From positions 3,256-67,255 of the forward strand of contig LFSP01000049.1 of the NCBI GenBank assembly GCA_001513145.1: a DNA stretch of 64,000 bases. The letters run 5' to 3'. Under the pieces are notes generated by a model. The model was not told where the DNA came from and made no database searches. It worked only from the letters and a program-made list of their open reading frames with translations. The translations under genes were made by a program, and so were the position numbers. This document shows positions 55,262 through 64,000 of this stretch, piece by piece. The stretch's first letter is position 1. Every line of letters begins with the position of its first letter. Source of the DNA: Clostridia bacterium DTU025. GTDB taxonomy: Bacteria; Bacillota; DTU025.

Positions 55262-57232
55262 TTAATGCCGGGGGTGCCTAGGGATTCTCATCTTTATGCA
55301 GACCGTCCCTCCGGACTGCGTTGCCGTGAGCAGGCCCCCGTTGGCCTGCAGCACCTTGTAGCTCACGGCGGCCCCCAGTCCTATCTTGCCGGCACGGGTC
55401 CTGAAGATGGGGCTTACCGGTGGCACGGGCCCCAGCGTGGTCGGAGCTGGGCTGCGGTCACACACCTCAACCTCAGCCCACCCGTCGGGAGTGGCGCTAA
55501 CGACGACGGCGACGGTTCCCATGTACCTTGAAGACGACACCGCGTCCGAGAGCACCCGGTACACCGCGTCCATCACCTGGCTGCGGTCTGCGAAGGCCTT
55601 GACCGGCCGCATCTCGCGGGCGATTATCACCCCGCGGGCCGTTGCCTCGTCGGACGCCCGTTCGATGGCCTCCTCCACCGCCTCGTCCAGGCTGAACAGC
55701 TCCGGCTGCGGCGCCGGCGGGTCGGAGAAGACCAAGAGGTCGGCGATGAGGTCGTTTACGTGGTCTATCTGGGCCGGGACGAACCTGATCGTCTCCTCAA
55801 CGAAATCCCTCTGGTCGATGCGACAGGGCAGTTCCTGAAGGTACGCGCGGATGGATTGTAGAGGCTTTCGTATCTCCGACGCTATGCCGGAGATGGACAT
55901 GGCCAGAGCGTCCATTATGTATGACGTGGCCTCGATCTCTTCCGAGCGCACGGAGGCCGTAACGTCGGAGAATACCAGCAGGGCGCCGCGGCGTTCGGGT
56001 TCGGCGTCGTTCCCCTGGGGCGATCCGTTGAGCACCAGCGGCATGGCGCGCACCCTGAACAGCCTGGACGTGCCGTCAGCCGACTGTATCTGGACGTCGT
56101 GCCTGAAGGAGATAGCGGACCCGGTGGCCACGTCCCTCATGTTTGTCCTGTAGACTACAGGGGCCAGGATCGTGTCGGAGACGTGCTTGCCCACCAGGGA
56201 CGCCTCGTCAACGCCCAACAGACGGGCGGCGGTGAGGTTCGCCCATATAAAACGCAAGTCGGCGTCGACGGCGGCGATGCCCTCGTCAGAACTGTCGAGG
56301 ATCTGCTTGTTGAGGGCGCTCACTCCGGCGATCTGCGCTGTCTTGCGGGCAACCAGCTGACGCAGGGAGATGTTCCACGCTACCACCAGCAGGGCGCCGC
56401 CGACGATGAGCCCCAGCACCGTCATGAGGAGCCTGAGGCGTTTGAGCTGTAGTCCGGTTTGGTTCGGGGGGATGGCGGTGCCGAACCACTTGACGTAGAT
56501 CTTGTCAAAGGCCCCGGACTGCTTCACCTTGGCCAACCCGCGGTTGAACAGCTCCACCAGGTCCTGGCGGTCAAGGCGGAACGCCATGGAGTAAGGCTGC
56601 GGAGCTAGGTCGGCGCCGACTATCTTCACCTGTTCGGTGAGGCCGCGTCGTTGGACGATATTGATCCCGGAAAGCTTGTTGCCGACGAAGGCGTCGACGG
56701 CGCCAGACACCAGCATCTCGATGCCCGAGGGGTGGTCATCCACCTCCACCAGCACTGCGTATGGCACCGAACGCACCAGCTCGTAGGCGGCATCCAGCGC
56801 CTGGATGGCTACCCTGCGGTGGTTAAGGTCGTCCAGGAAGAAGATGGAGTACTCACCGGCCCTCACGAATATGGCGCTGGAGTTGACGAGGTAGGGGTCG
56901 GAGAACAGGAACTGCGACTCGCGCGCAGGCGTCTGCCTCATGCCCTGGATGGCGACGATATCGCCAACCTCCAAGGCCTCCAGGACCTCCGGCCTGCGCA
57001 TGGGGACGAACTCTATAGAAAGGCCCAGCTCGATCCCGACGGCGTTCATCAGGTCGACGTTGAAGCCTTGGTACGCCCCTGTGTCGGTCACGTACTCAAA
57101 CGGAGGGAACGCCCTGTCGCCGCCGATCCGGACTACCTGGACGAACTCCCCTCCCGCTGCCGACCGCTCCATCGTAAGCGTGGCGGCGGCCACCAGCGCT
57201 ATGCACAGCAATACGCTTGCAGCCCTCTTCAT
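55262..57232 (-). CDS. SBP_bac_3 domain + TM + PAS + degenerate histidine-kinase-like protein
   Basis: VVRIGGDRAFPPFEYVTDTGAYQGFNVDLMNAVG (SBP), PAS region, IASEIRKPLQSIRAY H-box-like with Ser in place of His. Confidence 0.88.
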   Translation of the reverse strand: MKRAASVLLCIALVAAATLTMERSAAGGEFVQVVRIGGDRAFPPFEYVTDTGAYQGFNVDLMNAVGIELGLSIEFVPMRRPEVLEALEVGDIVAIQGMRQTPARESQFLFSDPYLVNSSAIFVRAGEYSIFFLDDLNHRRVAIQALDAAYELVRSVPYAVLVEVDDHPSGIEMLVSGAVDAFVGNKLSGINIVQRRGLTEQVKIVGADLAPQPYSMAFRLDRQDLVELFNRGLAKVKQSGAFDKIYVKWFGTAIPPNQTGLQLKRLRLLMTVLGLIVGGALLVVAWNISLRQLVARKTAQIAGVSALNKQILDSSDEGIAAVDADLRFIWANLTAARLLGVDEASLVGKHVSDTILAPVVYRTNMRDVATGSAISFRHDVQIQSADGTSRLFRVRAMPLVLNGSPQGNDAEPERRGALLVFSDVTASVRSEEIEATSYIMDALAMSISGIASEIRKPLQSIRAYLQELPCRIDQRDFVEETIRFVPAQIDHVNDLIADLLVFSDPPAPQPELFSLDEAVEEAIERASDEATARGVIIAREMRPVKAFADRSQVMDAVYRVLSDAVSSSRYMGTVAVVVSATPDGWAEVEVCDRSPAPTTLGPVPPVSPIFRTRAGKIGLGAAVSYKVLQANGGLLTATQSGGTVCIKMRIPRHPRH

Positions 57233-57263
57233 CTAAGACACCCTTCGGTCGTTGTGCGCGTAG

Positions 57264-57298
57264 ACAGTCTGGGTAAAATTCGCCAAAGACCAGACTGT
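57264..57298. repeat. inverted repeat upstream of SBP-kinase-like gene
   Basis: ACAGTCTGG - 17 nt - CCAGACTGT, perfect 9-bp arms. Confidence 0.6.
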
Positions 57299-57540
57299 TC
57301 CTGCAAGTACGTAGGAAGCTTTCGCAAGCCCAACGTCCCGCCTTAGTCCCCCCAATTCTTCTTTCGCCGAATGTCGTCTTCCACCTTCACTTTCTTGGGT
57401 TTCCTCGACACTCACCGCCACCCAGCGCATCGTCGATGGGGTCAGAGGGTGTTCGGAAGAAGGGCTAGCCTGCCGGATAGTTGGGCATTGCCTGCGCTCG
57501 CGGGATGGGGTAGTCTGGATATGGTCAGCTCGGGCCAGGA

Positions 57541-58785
57541 ATGGAGGACCTTGGTTTGCAGAACAATGCTGTAAGGCGCCGGCTGCTCAGCACCGCGCTC
57601 ATCGTCTTCCTGTGTGCCATGATACTGGCTAACATCGCCTCCCGGATGCACGATCAGCTGGTCCCCCTGTACGTGCAGTCCCTGGGTGCCAGCGTGGAGC
57701 AGGTGGGCCTGTTCTTCACCATCACGTCCATCGTGCCGCTGGCGTTTCAGATCATCGGAGGTTTCGTCTCGGACTCCATCGGGAGGCTGAGGGCTGTCGC
57801 TATGGGCAGCGTAGCCGGAGCCGTAGGTTATCTTCTATTCATCGTGGCTCCCTCCTGGGGTTGGCTGATGTTGGCGGCGAGCATATCGTCCCTGGCCGGG
57901 TGCTTTGTGGGACCGAGCTTCCAGGCGTTCATCGCGGAGCAGTCCACAGAGGAGACAAGGGGCAGAGTCTTCGCGATAGTGGAGTCCCTGTTCACAGTGG
58001 TGGGCGTCGTAGGGCCGCCGCTTGGAGGGTTCATTGCCGAGCGTTACGGGTTCCGCGAAATGTTCATGGTGGCCGGCGCGCTCTACGTCGCCGCGACGGC
58101 GATACGCCTCGGGATGGCGGCGCGTGACAGGAAGGCCGGGGACGTGTCGGCCAGCAGGCCCACGCTGAAGGGACTCTGGAGCAAGCTGACGGCGATGTAC
58201 GCCCTCATCGTGGCGGGGGGCGCGGTGACGTGGCTGTTCTTGTCGGACGGGGTCGCCGACGTAGCTTGGAGTATCGCCAGCCGACTGGAGCCGCTCTACC
58301 AGACCAACCTGTTCGGACTGAGCCCCACACAGATCGGAACGCTGTCGTCGGTATTCCACTTCGTGCTGATGGTGCTGCTGCCGGCAGGAGGATGGTTTTC
58401 AGACAAGTTCGGCGAAAGGACAGGCATAGTCCTGGGGCACCTGCTCTTCTCAGTTGGCCGTATCGTATTCTTGCTCTCCACAGGGTTCGCCGGCTTCGCC
58501 GCGGCGTGGGCCGTGTTCGCCGTGGGAAGCGCGGTGATGCGCCCTGCGTACAATGCGCTGATCTCAAAGGTGGTGCCGCTTAGCATGCGAGGCACCGCGT
58601 TCGGCCTTGTTGCGACGAGCCTTGGCGTGTTGTCGCTTCCGGCGCCATACATCGGCGGGCTCATGTGGCGGCACCTGGGGCTGCGCGCACCGTTCTTCGT
58701 GCCGCTGGTGGCTGGGCTGGTGGTTGCGCCGCTGCTCTGGGTCAAGCTGGCGCCAGAGCGGATAGCTGAAACGCGGGGCGAGTGA
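57541..58785 (+). CDS. MFS transporter
   Basis: 12-TM pattern; GGFVSDSIGRLRAVAMG; possible TTG 57556 start after GGAGG. Confidence 0.93.
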   Translation: MEDLGLQNNAVRRRLLSTALIVFLCAMILANIASRMHDQLVPLYVQSLGASVEQVGLFFTITSIVPLAFQIIGGFVSDSIGRLRAVAMGSVAGAVGYLLFIVAPSWGWLMLAASISSLAGCFVGPSFQAFIAEQSTEETRGRVFAIVESLFTVVGVVGPPLGGFIAERYGFREMFMVAGALYVAATAIRLGMAARDRKAGDVSASRPTLKGLWSKLTAMYALIVAGGAVTWLFLSDGVADVAWSIASRLEPLYQTNLFGLSPTQIGTLSSVFHFVLMVLLPAGGWFSDKFGERTGIVLGHLLFSVGRIVFLLSTGFAGFAAAWAVFAVGSAVMRPAYNALISKVVPLSMRGTAFGLVATSLGVLSLPAPYIGGLMWRHLGLRAPFFVPLVAGLVVAPLLWVKLAPERIAETRGE

Positions 58786-60068
58786 AGGCAATGCGGATCC
58801 AGAACCCCCTCAGACTGCTCACGCCAGCGCTCACCGCGTTCATGGCCGGAATGGTGCTGGCGAACATAGCCGGAGCCATGAACCAGTCCCTGCTTCCGCT
58901 GTACGTCCAGTCCTTGGGGGCGGATGCGAGACAGATCGGGCTCTTCTTCAGCCTCGGCGCGGTGGCGCCCCTGGCCTTCCAGATCCTCGGCGGCTACGTC
59001 TCCGACTCCATCGGAAGGCTCCGGGCTGTGGCCATAGGGAGCGTGGCGGGGTGCATGGGTTACGCCGTCTACTTGCTGGCTCCGTCCTGGGGATGGCTGA
59101 TGGTGGGGCACATGGTGGGATCGCTCTCCGTGTGCTTCGTGGCGCCCAGCTTCGACGCGTTCATCGCAGAGCAGTCTACAGAGAACACCAGAGCCAGGGT
59201 ATTCGCCATGGCGGAGTCGATATACGCTGTGGTTGGGATTGTAGGCCCACCCATCGGCGGATTCTTCGTGCAGCGGTACGGCTTCCGTGCGATGATCGCT
59301 GTGGCCGTAGCCCTCTACCTTCTCGCCACCGCGCTGCGGATCAACATGGCCGCCAGGGTCAGGGAAGACGCGTCGCGCCCTCGCTTTGGCCTCGGAGGGG
59401 TGAAGCTGTCAGGACTGCGGCGCAACCTCGGCACCATCGCTTCCATGCTCCTGGCTGGCGGCGTCATGACGTGGCTGTTCCTGTCAGACTGCGCCAGCGA
59501 CATAGCGTTCACCGTGACCAGCCGCTTCGAGCCGATATACGAGGCGGACGTGATAGGGCTCAGACCGCTTCAGATCACCTGGGTGATATCAAGCTTCAGC
59601 GTCGTGAGGATGCTTGTCCTGCCGCTGGGCGGGGCCTTCGCCGACAGGCTCGGCGAGAGGGCCGGACTGTGCCTGGGGCATCTATTGTGCGGCATCGGCG
59701 CCGTACTGTTCCTTCTGGGCGCTGAGTTCGCGGACTTCGTGGCCGTGTCGGCCCTGTACGGTACAGGCAGCGCGCTGTTCTCGCCGGCGTACCAGTCTCT
59801 GGTGTCGAAGGAGGTTCCCGCGAAGGTGCGGGGCACTGCCTACGGCCTTATCTCCACGTCGCTGGGCATCGCGTCGCTCCCGGCGCCGTACGTGGGAGGG
59901 CTCATGTGGGAGCGCTTCGGGCCCAGAGCGCCGTTCTTCCTGCCCCTTGTGACCTCCTTTGCCATGGCGGCGCTGCTCTGGTTCAAGCTTCCCGCCAGAG
60001 GTGGAGCCGGCCCGGGCAGGACCGCGGGCGCCAGCTCTTCCGACACGGACCTCCATCGCCTGCGGTAA
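58782..60068 (+). CDS. MFS transporter, tandem paralog
   Basis: GGYVSDSIGRLRAVAIG; FDAFIAEQSTENTRARVFAMAES shared with preceding protein; 4-nt overlap. Confidence 0.93.
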   Translation: MKAMRIQNPLRLLTPALTAFMAGMVLANIAGAMNQSLLPLYVQSLGADARQIGLFFSLGAVAPLAFQILGGYVSDSIGRLRAVAIGSVAGCMGYAVYLLAPSWGWLMVGHMVGSLSVCFVAPSFDAFIAEQSTENTRARVFAMAESIYAVVGIVGPPIGGFFVQRYGFRAMIAVAVALYLLATALRINMAARVREDASRPRFGLGGVKLSGLRRNLGTIASMLLAGGVMTWLFLSDCASDIAFTVTSRFEPIYEADVIGLRPLQITWVISSFSVVRMLVLPLGGAFADRLGERAGLCLGHLLCGIGAVLFLLGAEFADFVAVSALYGTGSALFSPAYQSLVSKEVPAKVRGTAYGLISTSLGIASLPAPYVGGLMWERFGPRAPFFLPLVTSFAMAALLWFKLPARGGAGPGRTAGASSSDTDLHRLR

Positions 60069-60069
60069 G

Positions 60070-61248
60070 CTACGACGAGCCGCACAGCGAGAGCGCTATC
60101 TGGCGCCACACGGCGACTCCGGCAAGGATGGTGGCGTCCGGCACCAGGAACCTGGGGTGGTGAAGCGGGTAGACCTCCCCCTGCTCCGGCCGGGCGCCGA
60201 TCCATATCAGCGCGCCTGGGGCGTGCCTGGCGAAATAGGCGAAGTCCTCTCCCACCATCGAAGGGCCGACGGGCCTTTTCACCGACCCCTTCCCCAACGC
60301 TCTCTCAGCGGCGCTGCAGGCCACCTCCACCGCCTCAGGGGTGTTGATCACGGACGGGCAGCTGTGCAGGTACTCCAGGTCGGCGGTGATCCCAGTGACC
60401 GCGCACAGCGCCTCCACCCGGCCGCGTATGAGCTGTTCGACACGGGTTCGCGCCGCGTCTGACAGGGTGCGGACCGATGCGCTCAGGCGTGCCGAGCCGG
60501 CGACGATGTTGAATGCCTCCCCAGCGTGAAGCGTGCCCACGTGGACGATGGCCGGCTCCTGCGGGTCGAGGCCCCTGCTGACCACGTGCTGAAGCCCGGT
60601 GACGAACTCGCAGGCCGCCGCAAGCGCGTCAACGCACAGGTGAGGGAAGGCTGCATGCCCGCCCCTGCCGCGTATCTCCAGGATGAACCTGTCCTGCGCA
60701 GCCGTGGCGTAGCCGGGGGCCACCGCTATGGACCCAACCGGATAGTCCGGGCTCACGTGCATGGCAAACACCATGTCCACGCTGGGATCGTCCATCACGC
60801 CCTGGTTCAGCATGGGTTCAGCCCCTCCGGCCACCTCCTCGGCGGGCTGGAAGATGAACTTCACGTTCCCGCGAAGCTGGCATGCCATGGGCGCCAGCAC
60901 CATGGCGGCCCCAAGTACCATTGCCATGTGGGCGTCGTGTCCGCAGGCGTGCATCACCCCAGGCGTTTCGGAGGCCCACTCCACTCCGGTCTGCTCGGCC
61001 ACAGGCAAGGCGTCCATGTCCGCCCGTATGGCTACGGTGGGCCCCTCAGCCGTCCCGCCCCGAAGCAGGCCCACCACCCCAGTGCCTGCTGCCCGCGACA
61101 CCTCGAGGCCAAGGCCTCGGAGCGTCTCCTCGACGATCTGGCCGGTGCGGTGCTCGTTGAAGGCCGGCTCCGCAGTGCGATGGAGCAGGCGGCGGATCCG
61201 AAGTAGCTCTCTTTGGTCCCTTTCGGAGAAGCCATTACGGCTGTGCAT
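60070..61248 (-). CDS. M20 family amidohydrolase / N-acyl amino acid deacylase
   Basis: VAIRADMDALPVAEQTGVEWAS, GVMHACGHDAHMAMVLG, FIFQPAEEVAGGAEPML. Confidence 0.95.
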   Translation of the reverse strand: MHSRNGFSERDQRELLRIRRLLHRTAEPAFNEHRTGQIVEETLRGLGLEVSRAAGTGVVGLLRGGTAEGPTVAIRADMDALPVAEQTGVEWASETPGVMHACGHDAHMAMVLGAAMVLAPMACQLRGNVKFIFQPAEEVAGGAEPMLNQGVMDDPSVDMVFAMHVSPDYPVGSIAVAPGYATAAQDRFILEIRGRGGHAAFPHLCVDALAAACEFVTGLQHVVSRGLDPQEPAIVHVGTLHAGEAFNIVAGSARLSASVRTLSDAARTRVEQLIRGRVEALCAVTGITADLEYLHSCPSVINTPEAVEVACSAAERALGKGSVKRPVGPSMVGEDFAYFARHAPGALIWIGARPEQGEVYPLHHPRFLVPDATILAGVAVWRQIALSLCGSS

Positions 61249-61424
61249 CTTGACGGTTGGCACCTCGCTTTGCCCACGCAAGCTAAGTCAGACAGGTCGG
61301 TCAGCCAGGAACATCTTCTACCTGCATGTGCCATCTCCTGCCTGTGAGTAGGCCCTGGGCATGGTATACTCGATTAGGAGTGATCGTGAATCTCGGCGCG
61401 AGGAGTGGTCGGCTCTTGGATGCG

Positions 61425-62351
61425 ATGGTACATGTGGAAGGAGTGGGCAAGCGCTTCGGACAGGTGCAGGCCGTGCGCGACCTCAGCTTCAGCGTGCGCC
61501 GGGGCGAAGTCGTGGGCTTCATCGGCCCCAACGGCGCCGGAAAGACTACCACCATCAGGCTGATCAGCGCCGTGCTGAGGCCCGATGCCGGCTCGATCAA
61601 GGTGAACGGGTTTGACGTCCGTACCGACGGCGATCAGGTGCGCGCCAGCATCGGGGTGCTCACCGAAGGCGCCGGCCTGTACCCGAACCTTTCTGGCCTT
61701 GACAACCTGAGGTTCTTCGCCGAGCTTTACGGCGTTGACGATCCGAGGCGGCCCGAGGCCCTGCTGGGGGCGATGGGCCTGGCGGCGCACGCGCATCGGC
61801 GCGCCGGAACGTACTCCACCGGCATGAAGAAGCGGCTGGGCCTGGCCAGAGCCCTGATCCACCGCCCGCCGGTGCTGCTCCTTGACGAATCCACCGCTGG
61901 CCTGGACCCCGAGGGCATCACCATGGTGCTCAAAGAGGTGCGCCGCCTCTCACGGGAGGAAGGCGTCACCGTGGTGCTGTGCTCGCACATCCTGCACCAG
62001 CTGGAGATGGTTTGCGACACGTACGTCATAGTGGACGCAGGACGGTCCCTGGCCCAGGGCACCCTTGCCGAGCTGGTGCGCGACTACGTCAGACAGCGCG
62101 TGGTGGAGCTGGAGACCGACCTCTCTCTGGAGCGCGCTCACGAGATCGCCGCGCGCTTCCACGCGAGGCTGGTGGCACCGTCGGGCGCATCCCGCAGCAA
62201 GCTCTCCTTCACGGTGGACCGGCCGGACGACGTGCCCGAGATAATCGCCGCCGCGTCGAGCGCAGGCCGGGTTTATTCCGCGGTCAGGGTGGGCGAGGAC
62301 CTGCAGTCGGTGTACTTTCGGGTGATGGAGGCGAGGGCAAGTGAGGCGTAA
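61425..62351 (+). CDS. ABC transporter ATP-binding protein (NatA-like)
   Basis: GFIGPNGAGKTTTIRLIS, YSTGMKKRLGLARALIH; ATG 61425 or TTG 61416. Confidence 0.93.
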   Translation: MVHVEGVGKRFGQVQAVRDLSFSVRRGEVVGFIGPNGAGKTTTIRLISAVLRPDAGSIKVNGFDVRTDGDQVRASIGVLTEGAGLYPNLSGLDNLRFFAELYGVDDPRRPEALLGAMGLAAHAHRRAGTYSTGMKKRLGLARALIHRPPVLLLDESTAGLDPEGITMVLKEVRRLSREEGVTVVLCSHILHQLEMVCDTYVIVDAGRSLAQGTLAELVRDYVRQRVVELETDLSLERAHEIAARFHARLVAPSGASRSKLSFTVDRPDDVPEIIAAASSAGRVYSAVRVGEDLQSVYFRVMEARASEA

Positions 62352-63189
62352 GGGAATCGACAGGCGGGCCGTGGCCGCCATCGCACGCAAAGACATAAGG
62401 GCCATCACCTCGAACGTACAGGTGTGGCTGCCCATGGCGATAGTCCCGACCATCTTCTGCCTGGTCCTCCCGGTGATTCTCGGCATCGCGATACGCACCG
62501 GAGGGATAGACGACGGCAGCGACATCGGGCCGATGCTCGCCTTGATAGAGCGTATGCCCCATTCATCCCTCAAACAGGCGCTGGACTCCCTGGAGGACCT
62601 GAACCAGCGAATGGTTTACCTGATGTTCAACCACCTTTTCGCGCCGCTCTTCCTGATCGTGCCCATCATGGCCGCCAGCACCGTGGCCACCGACAGCTTC
62701 GTGGGCGAGAAGGAGAGGGGCACCTTCGAGAGCCTCCTCCTGGCGCCCATCGACCTCATGTCCATGTTCATGGGAAAAGTGATGGCGGCATTCATACCTG
62801 CTGTGACCCTGTCGCTGGCATCGTTCGTGGTGTACGGGATCGCCGCGAACATCGCAGGTTGGTCCGTGATAGGTCGCCCGTTCTTCCCGCACGTCAACTG
62901 GTTGCCGCTGATGGCCCTGGTGATGCCTGCAGTGGCGCTTCTGGCCGTGGCCATAACCGTTCTCATCAGCGCCCGCACTTCGTCGTTCCAGGCAGCGTAC
63001 CAGATGTCGGCGCTCTTGGTGATCCCCTTGGTGATGCTGATGATAGGCCAGGTCACAGGGGTTATGTTGCTTGACACCGCCTCGTTCACGCTCATAGGGA
63101 TAATCATCGCCATTGTAGACTGGATCCTGATCCGTCTGATAGTCAGCCGTCTGGATCGCAGCAGGATGTTCGAAAGCCAGGTGAAGTAG
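62341..63189 (+). CDS. ABC-2 type transporter permease (NatB-like)
   Basis: DSFVGEKERGTFESLLLAPIDLMSMFMGKVMAAF; overlaps ATPase gene. Confidence 0.9.
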   Translation: MRRKGIDRRAVAAIARKDIRAITSNVQVWLPMAIVPTIFCLVLPVILGIAIRTGGIDDGSDIGPMLALIERMPHSSLKQALDSLEDLNQRMVYLMFNHLFAPLFLIVPIMAASTVATDSFVGEKERGTFESLLLAPIDLMSMFMGKVMAAFIPAVTLSLASFVVYGIAANIAGWSVIGRPFFPHVNWLPLMALVMPAVALLAVAITVLISARTSSFQAAYQMSALLVIPLVMLMIGQVTGVMLLDTASFTLIGIIIAIVDWILIRLIVSRLDRSRMFESQVK

Positions 63190-64000
63190 TTGGCAGACTC
63201 ACTTTCCAGGCCTCCCGTCTCCAGGGGAGACGAGATCGTGGTCACCATCGATAACCACAGCTCCGAGGGGGACGGAGTGGCCCACGTTGACGGGTTCGCG
63301 CTTTTCGTCCACGGCGCCATCGCCGGCGAAGAGGTGCGCGTGCGCGTGGATGAGGTGAAGCCCACCTACGCCCGCGGAACGATCAAGGATATCCTTGCGC
63401 CATCCGCGGCCAGGGTCGTCGCCCCCTGTCAGCTCTTCGGCAGGTGCGGCGGATGTCAGCTTCTGCACGTCGACTACCGGGCGCAGCTTCAGATGAAGCG
63501 CCAGCGGGTGGCCGACGCCCTCCAGCGCATAGGTGGCCTCGCTGAAGTTGAGGTAAGGCCCACCATCGGCATGGCTGAGCCGTGGTACTACCGCAACAAG
63601 GTGCAGTACCCTGTGGGCACTGAGGGTGGGCTCATCGTCGCCGGCTGCTACCGGCGCGGCACCCACCAGGTGGTGCGCACCGAGGGCTGTCTGATACAGC
63701 ACCCCCTGAACACCAGGGTGATGAACGCCGTCATCGAGACGGCCCGGCGGTACGGTCTCACAGTCTACGATGAGGATACAGGAAAGGGCCTTCTCCGATA
63801 CGTCCTGGTGAAGAGGGCCCACGGCACCGGCGCTGCCATGGTGGTGCTGGTCACCGCCGAGCGCAAGTTCCCCAAAGGGCGCCAGTTCGCCGCCGACCTG
63901 GCGCGGAAGGTGCCCAAGATCGCCAGCGTCGTGCAGAACGTGAACCCTGCTCGCACCAACCGTGTACTCGCACAGCTGCAATGGGTTCTGTGGGGAGCCC
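63190..64000 (+). CDS. class I SAM-dependent RNA methyltransferase (TrmA/RumA family), truncated by window end
   Basis: Manual translation from TTG 63190: TRAM-like VTIDNHSSEGDGVAHVDGFALFVHGAIAGEEV, CQLFGRCGGCQLLHVDYRAQLQMKRQRVADAL. Confidence 0.88.
   Translation, partial: MADSLSRPPVSRGDEIVVTIDNHSSEGDGVAHVDGFALFVHGAIAGEEVRVRVDEVKPTYARGTIKDILAPSAARVVAPCQLFGRCGGCQLLHVDYRAQLQMKRQRVADALQRIGGLAEVEVRPTIGMAEPWYYRNKVQYPVGTEGGLIVAGCYRRGTHQVVRTEGCLIQHPLNTRVMNAVIETARRYGLTVYDEDTGKGLLRYVLVKRAHGTGAAMVVLVTAERKFPKGRQFAADLARKVPKIASVVQNVNPARTNRVLAQLQWVLWGA

Noticed and set aside
60068-60070. Missing terminator between convergent MFS and M20 genes
   Set aside because: Genes end 1 nt apart; overlap of transcripts is possible but this is common in compact genomes and not evidence of a special element.
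1-64000. tRNA/rRNA genes, IS elements, prophage genes
   Set aside because: No cloverleaf, rRNA core, transposase or phage structural motif recognised by eye; a tRNAscan/ISfinder run would be decisive.

Overview
The window is 64 kb of high-GC bacterial chromosome. It is most likely from the Bacillota/Clostridia-Limnochordia sphere, given a T-box leader, addB-addA, a SpoVT/AbrB-like regulator and AGGAGG ribosome-binding sites. It is almost entirely coding and dominated by transport and catabolism operons. In order: (i) partial serine hydrolase; (ii) sigma-54 activator plus a good -24/-12 promoter driving cysteine-desulfidase-like (UPF0597), TAXI-TRAP SBP, fused TRAP permease, DapA-like protein with a Cys-rich N-terminus, and PPC/DUF296 protein; (iii) Dpp/Opp peptide ABC importer with an embedded M14 peptidase gene; (iv) FMN-binding protein + ApbE; (v) sugar-type catabolic locus (two xylose-isomerase-like TIM barrels, TctABC, Gfo/Idh/MocA, LacI, aldolase-like); (vi) AbrB-type regulator, addB-addA; (vii) DegV; (viii) a 17-kb region of envelope/exported peptidase-like genes containing two paralogous blocks of {small exported protein, 12-TM permease, unannotated 54-58 aa two-TM protein, aspartoacylase/desuccinylase-like protein}, plus GGT, three C69 dipeptidases and a two-component system; (ix) methionine-type T-box + metNIQ; (x) SBP-fused degenerate histidine kinase; (xi) tandem MFS pair, M20 amidohydrolase, ABC exporter, and partial RumA/TrmA-type methyltransferase. 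The strongest candidate for an undescribed system is the duplicated permease/small membrane protein/exported protein module (35-52 kb). All family calls are from motif recognition by eye; no database searches were run.
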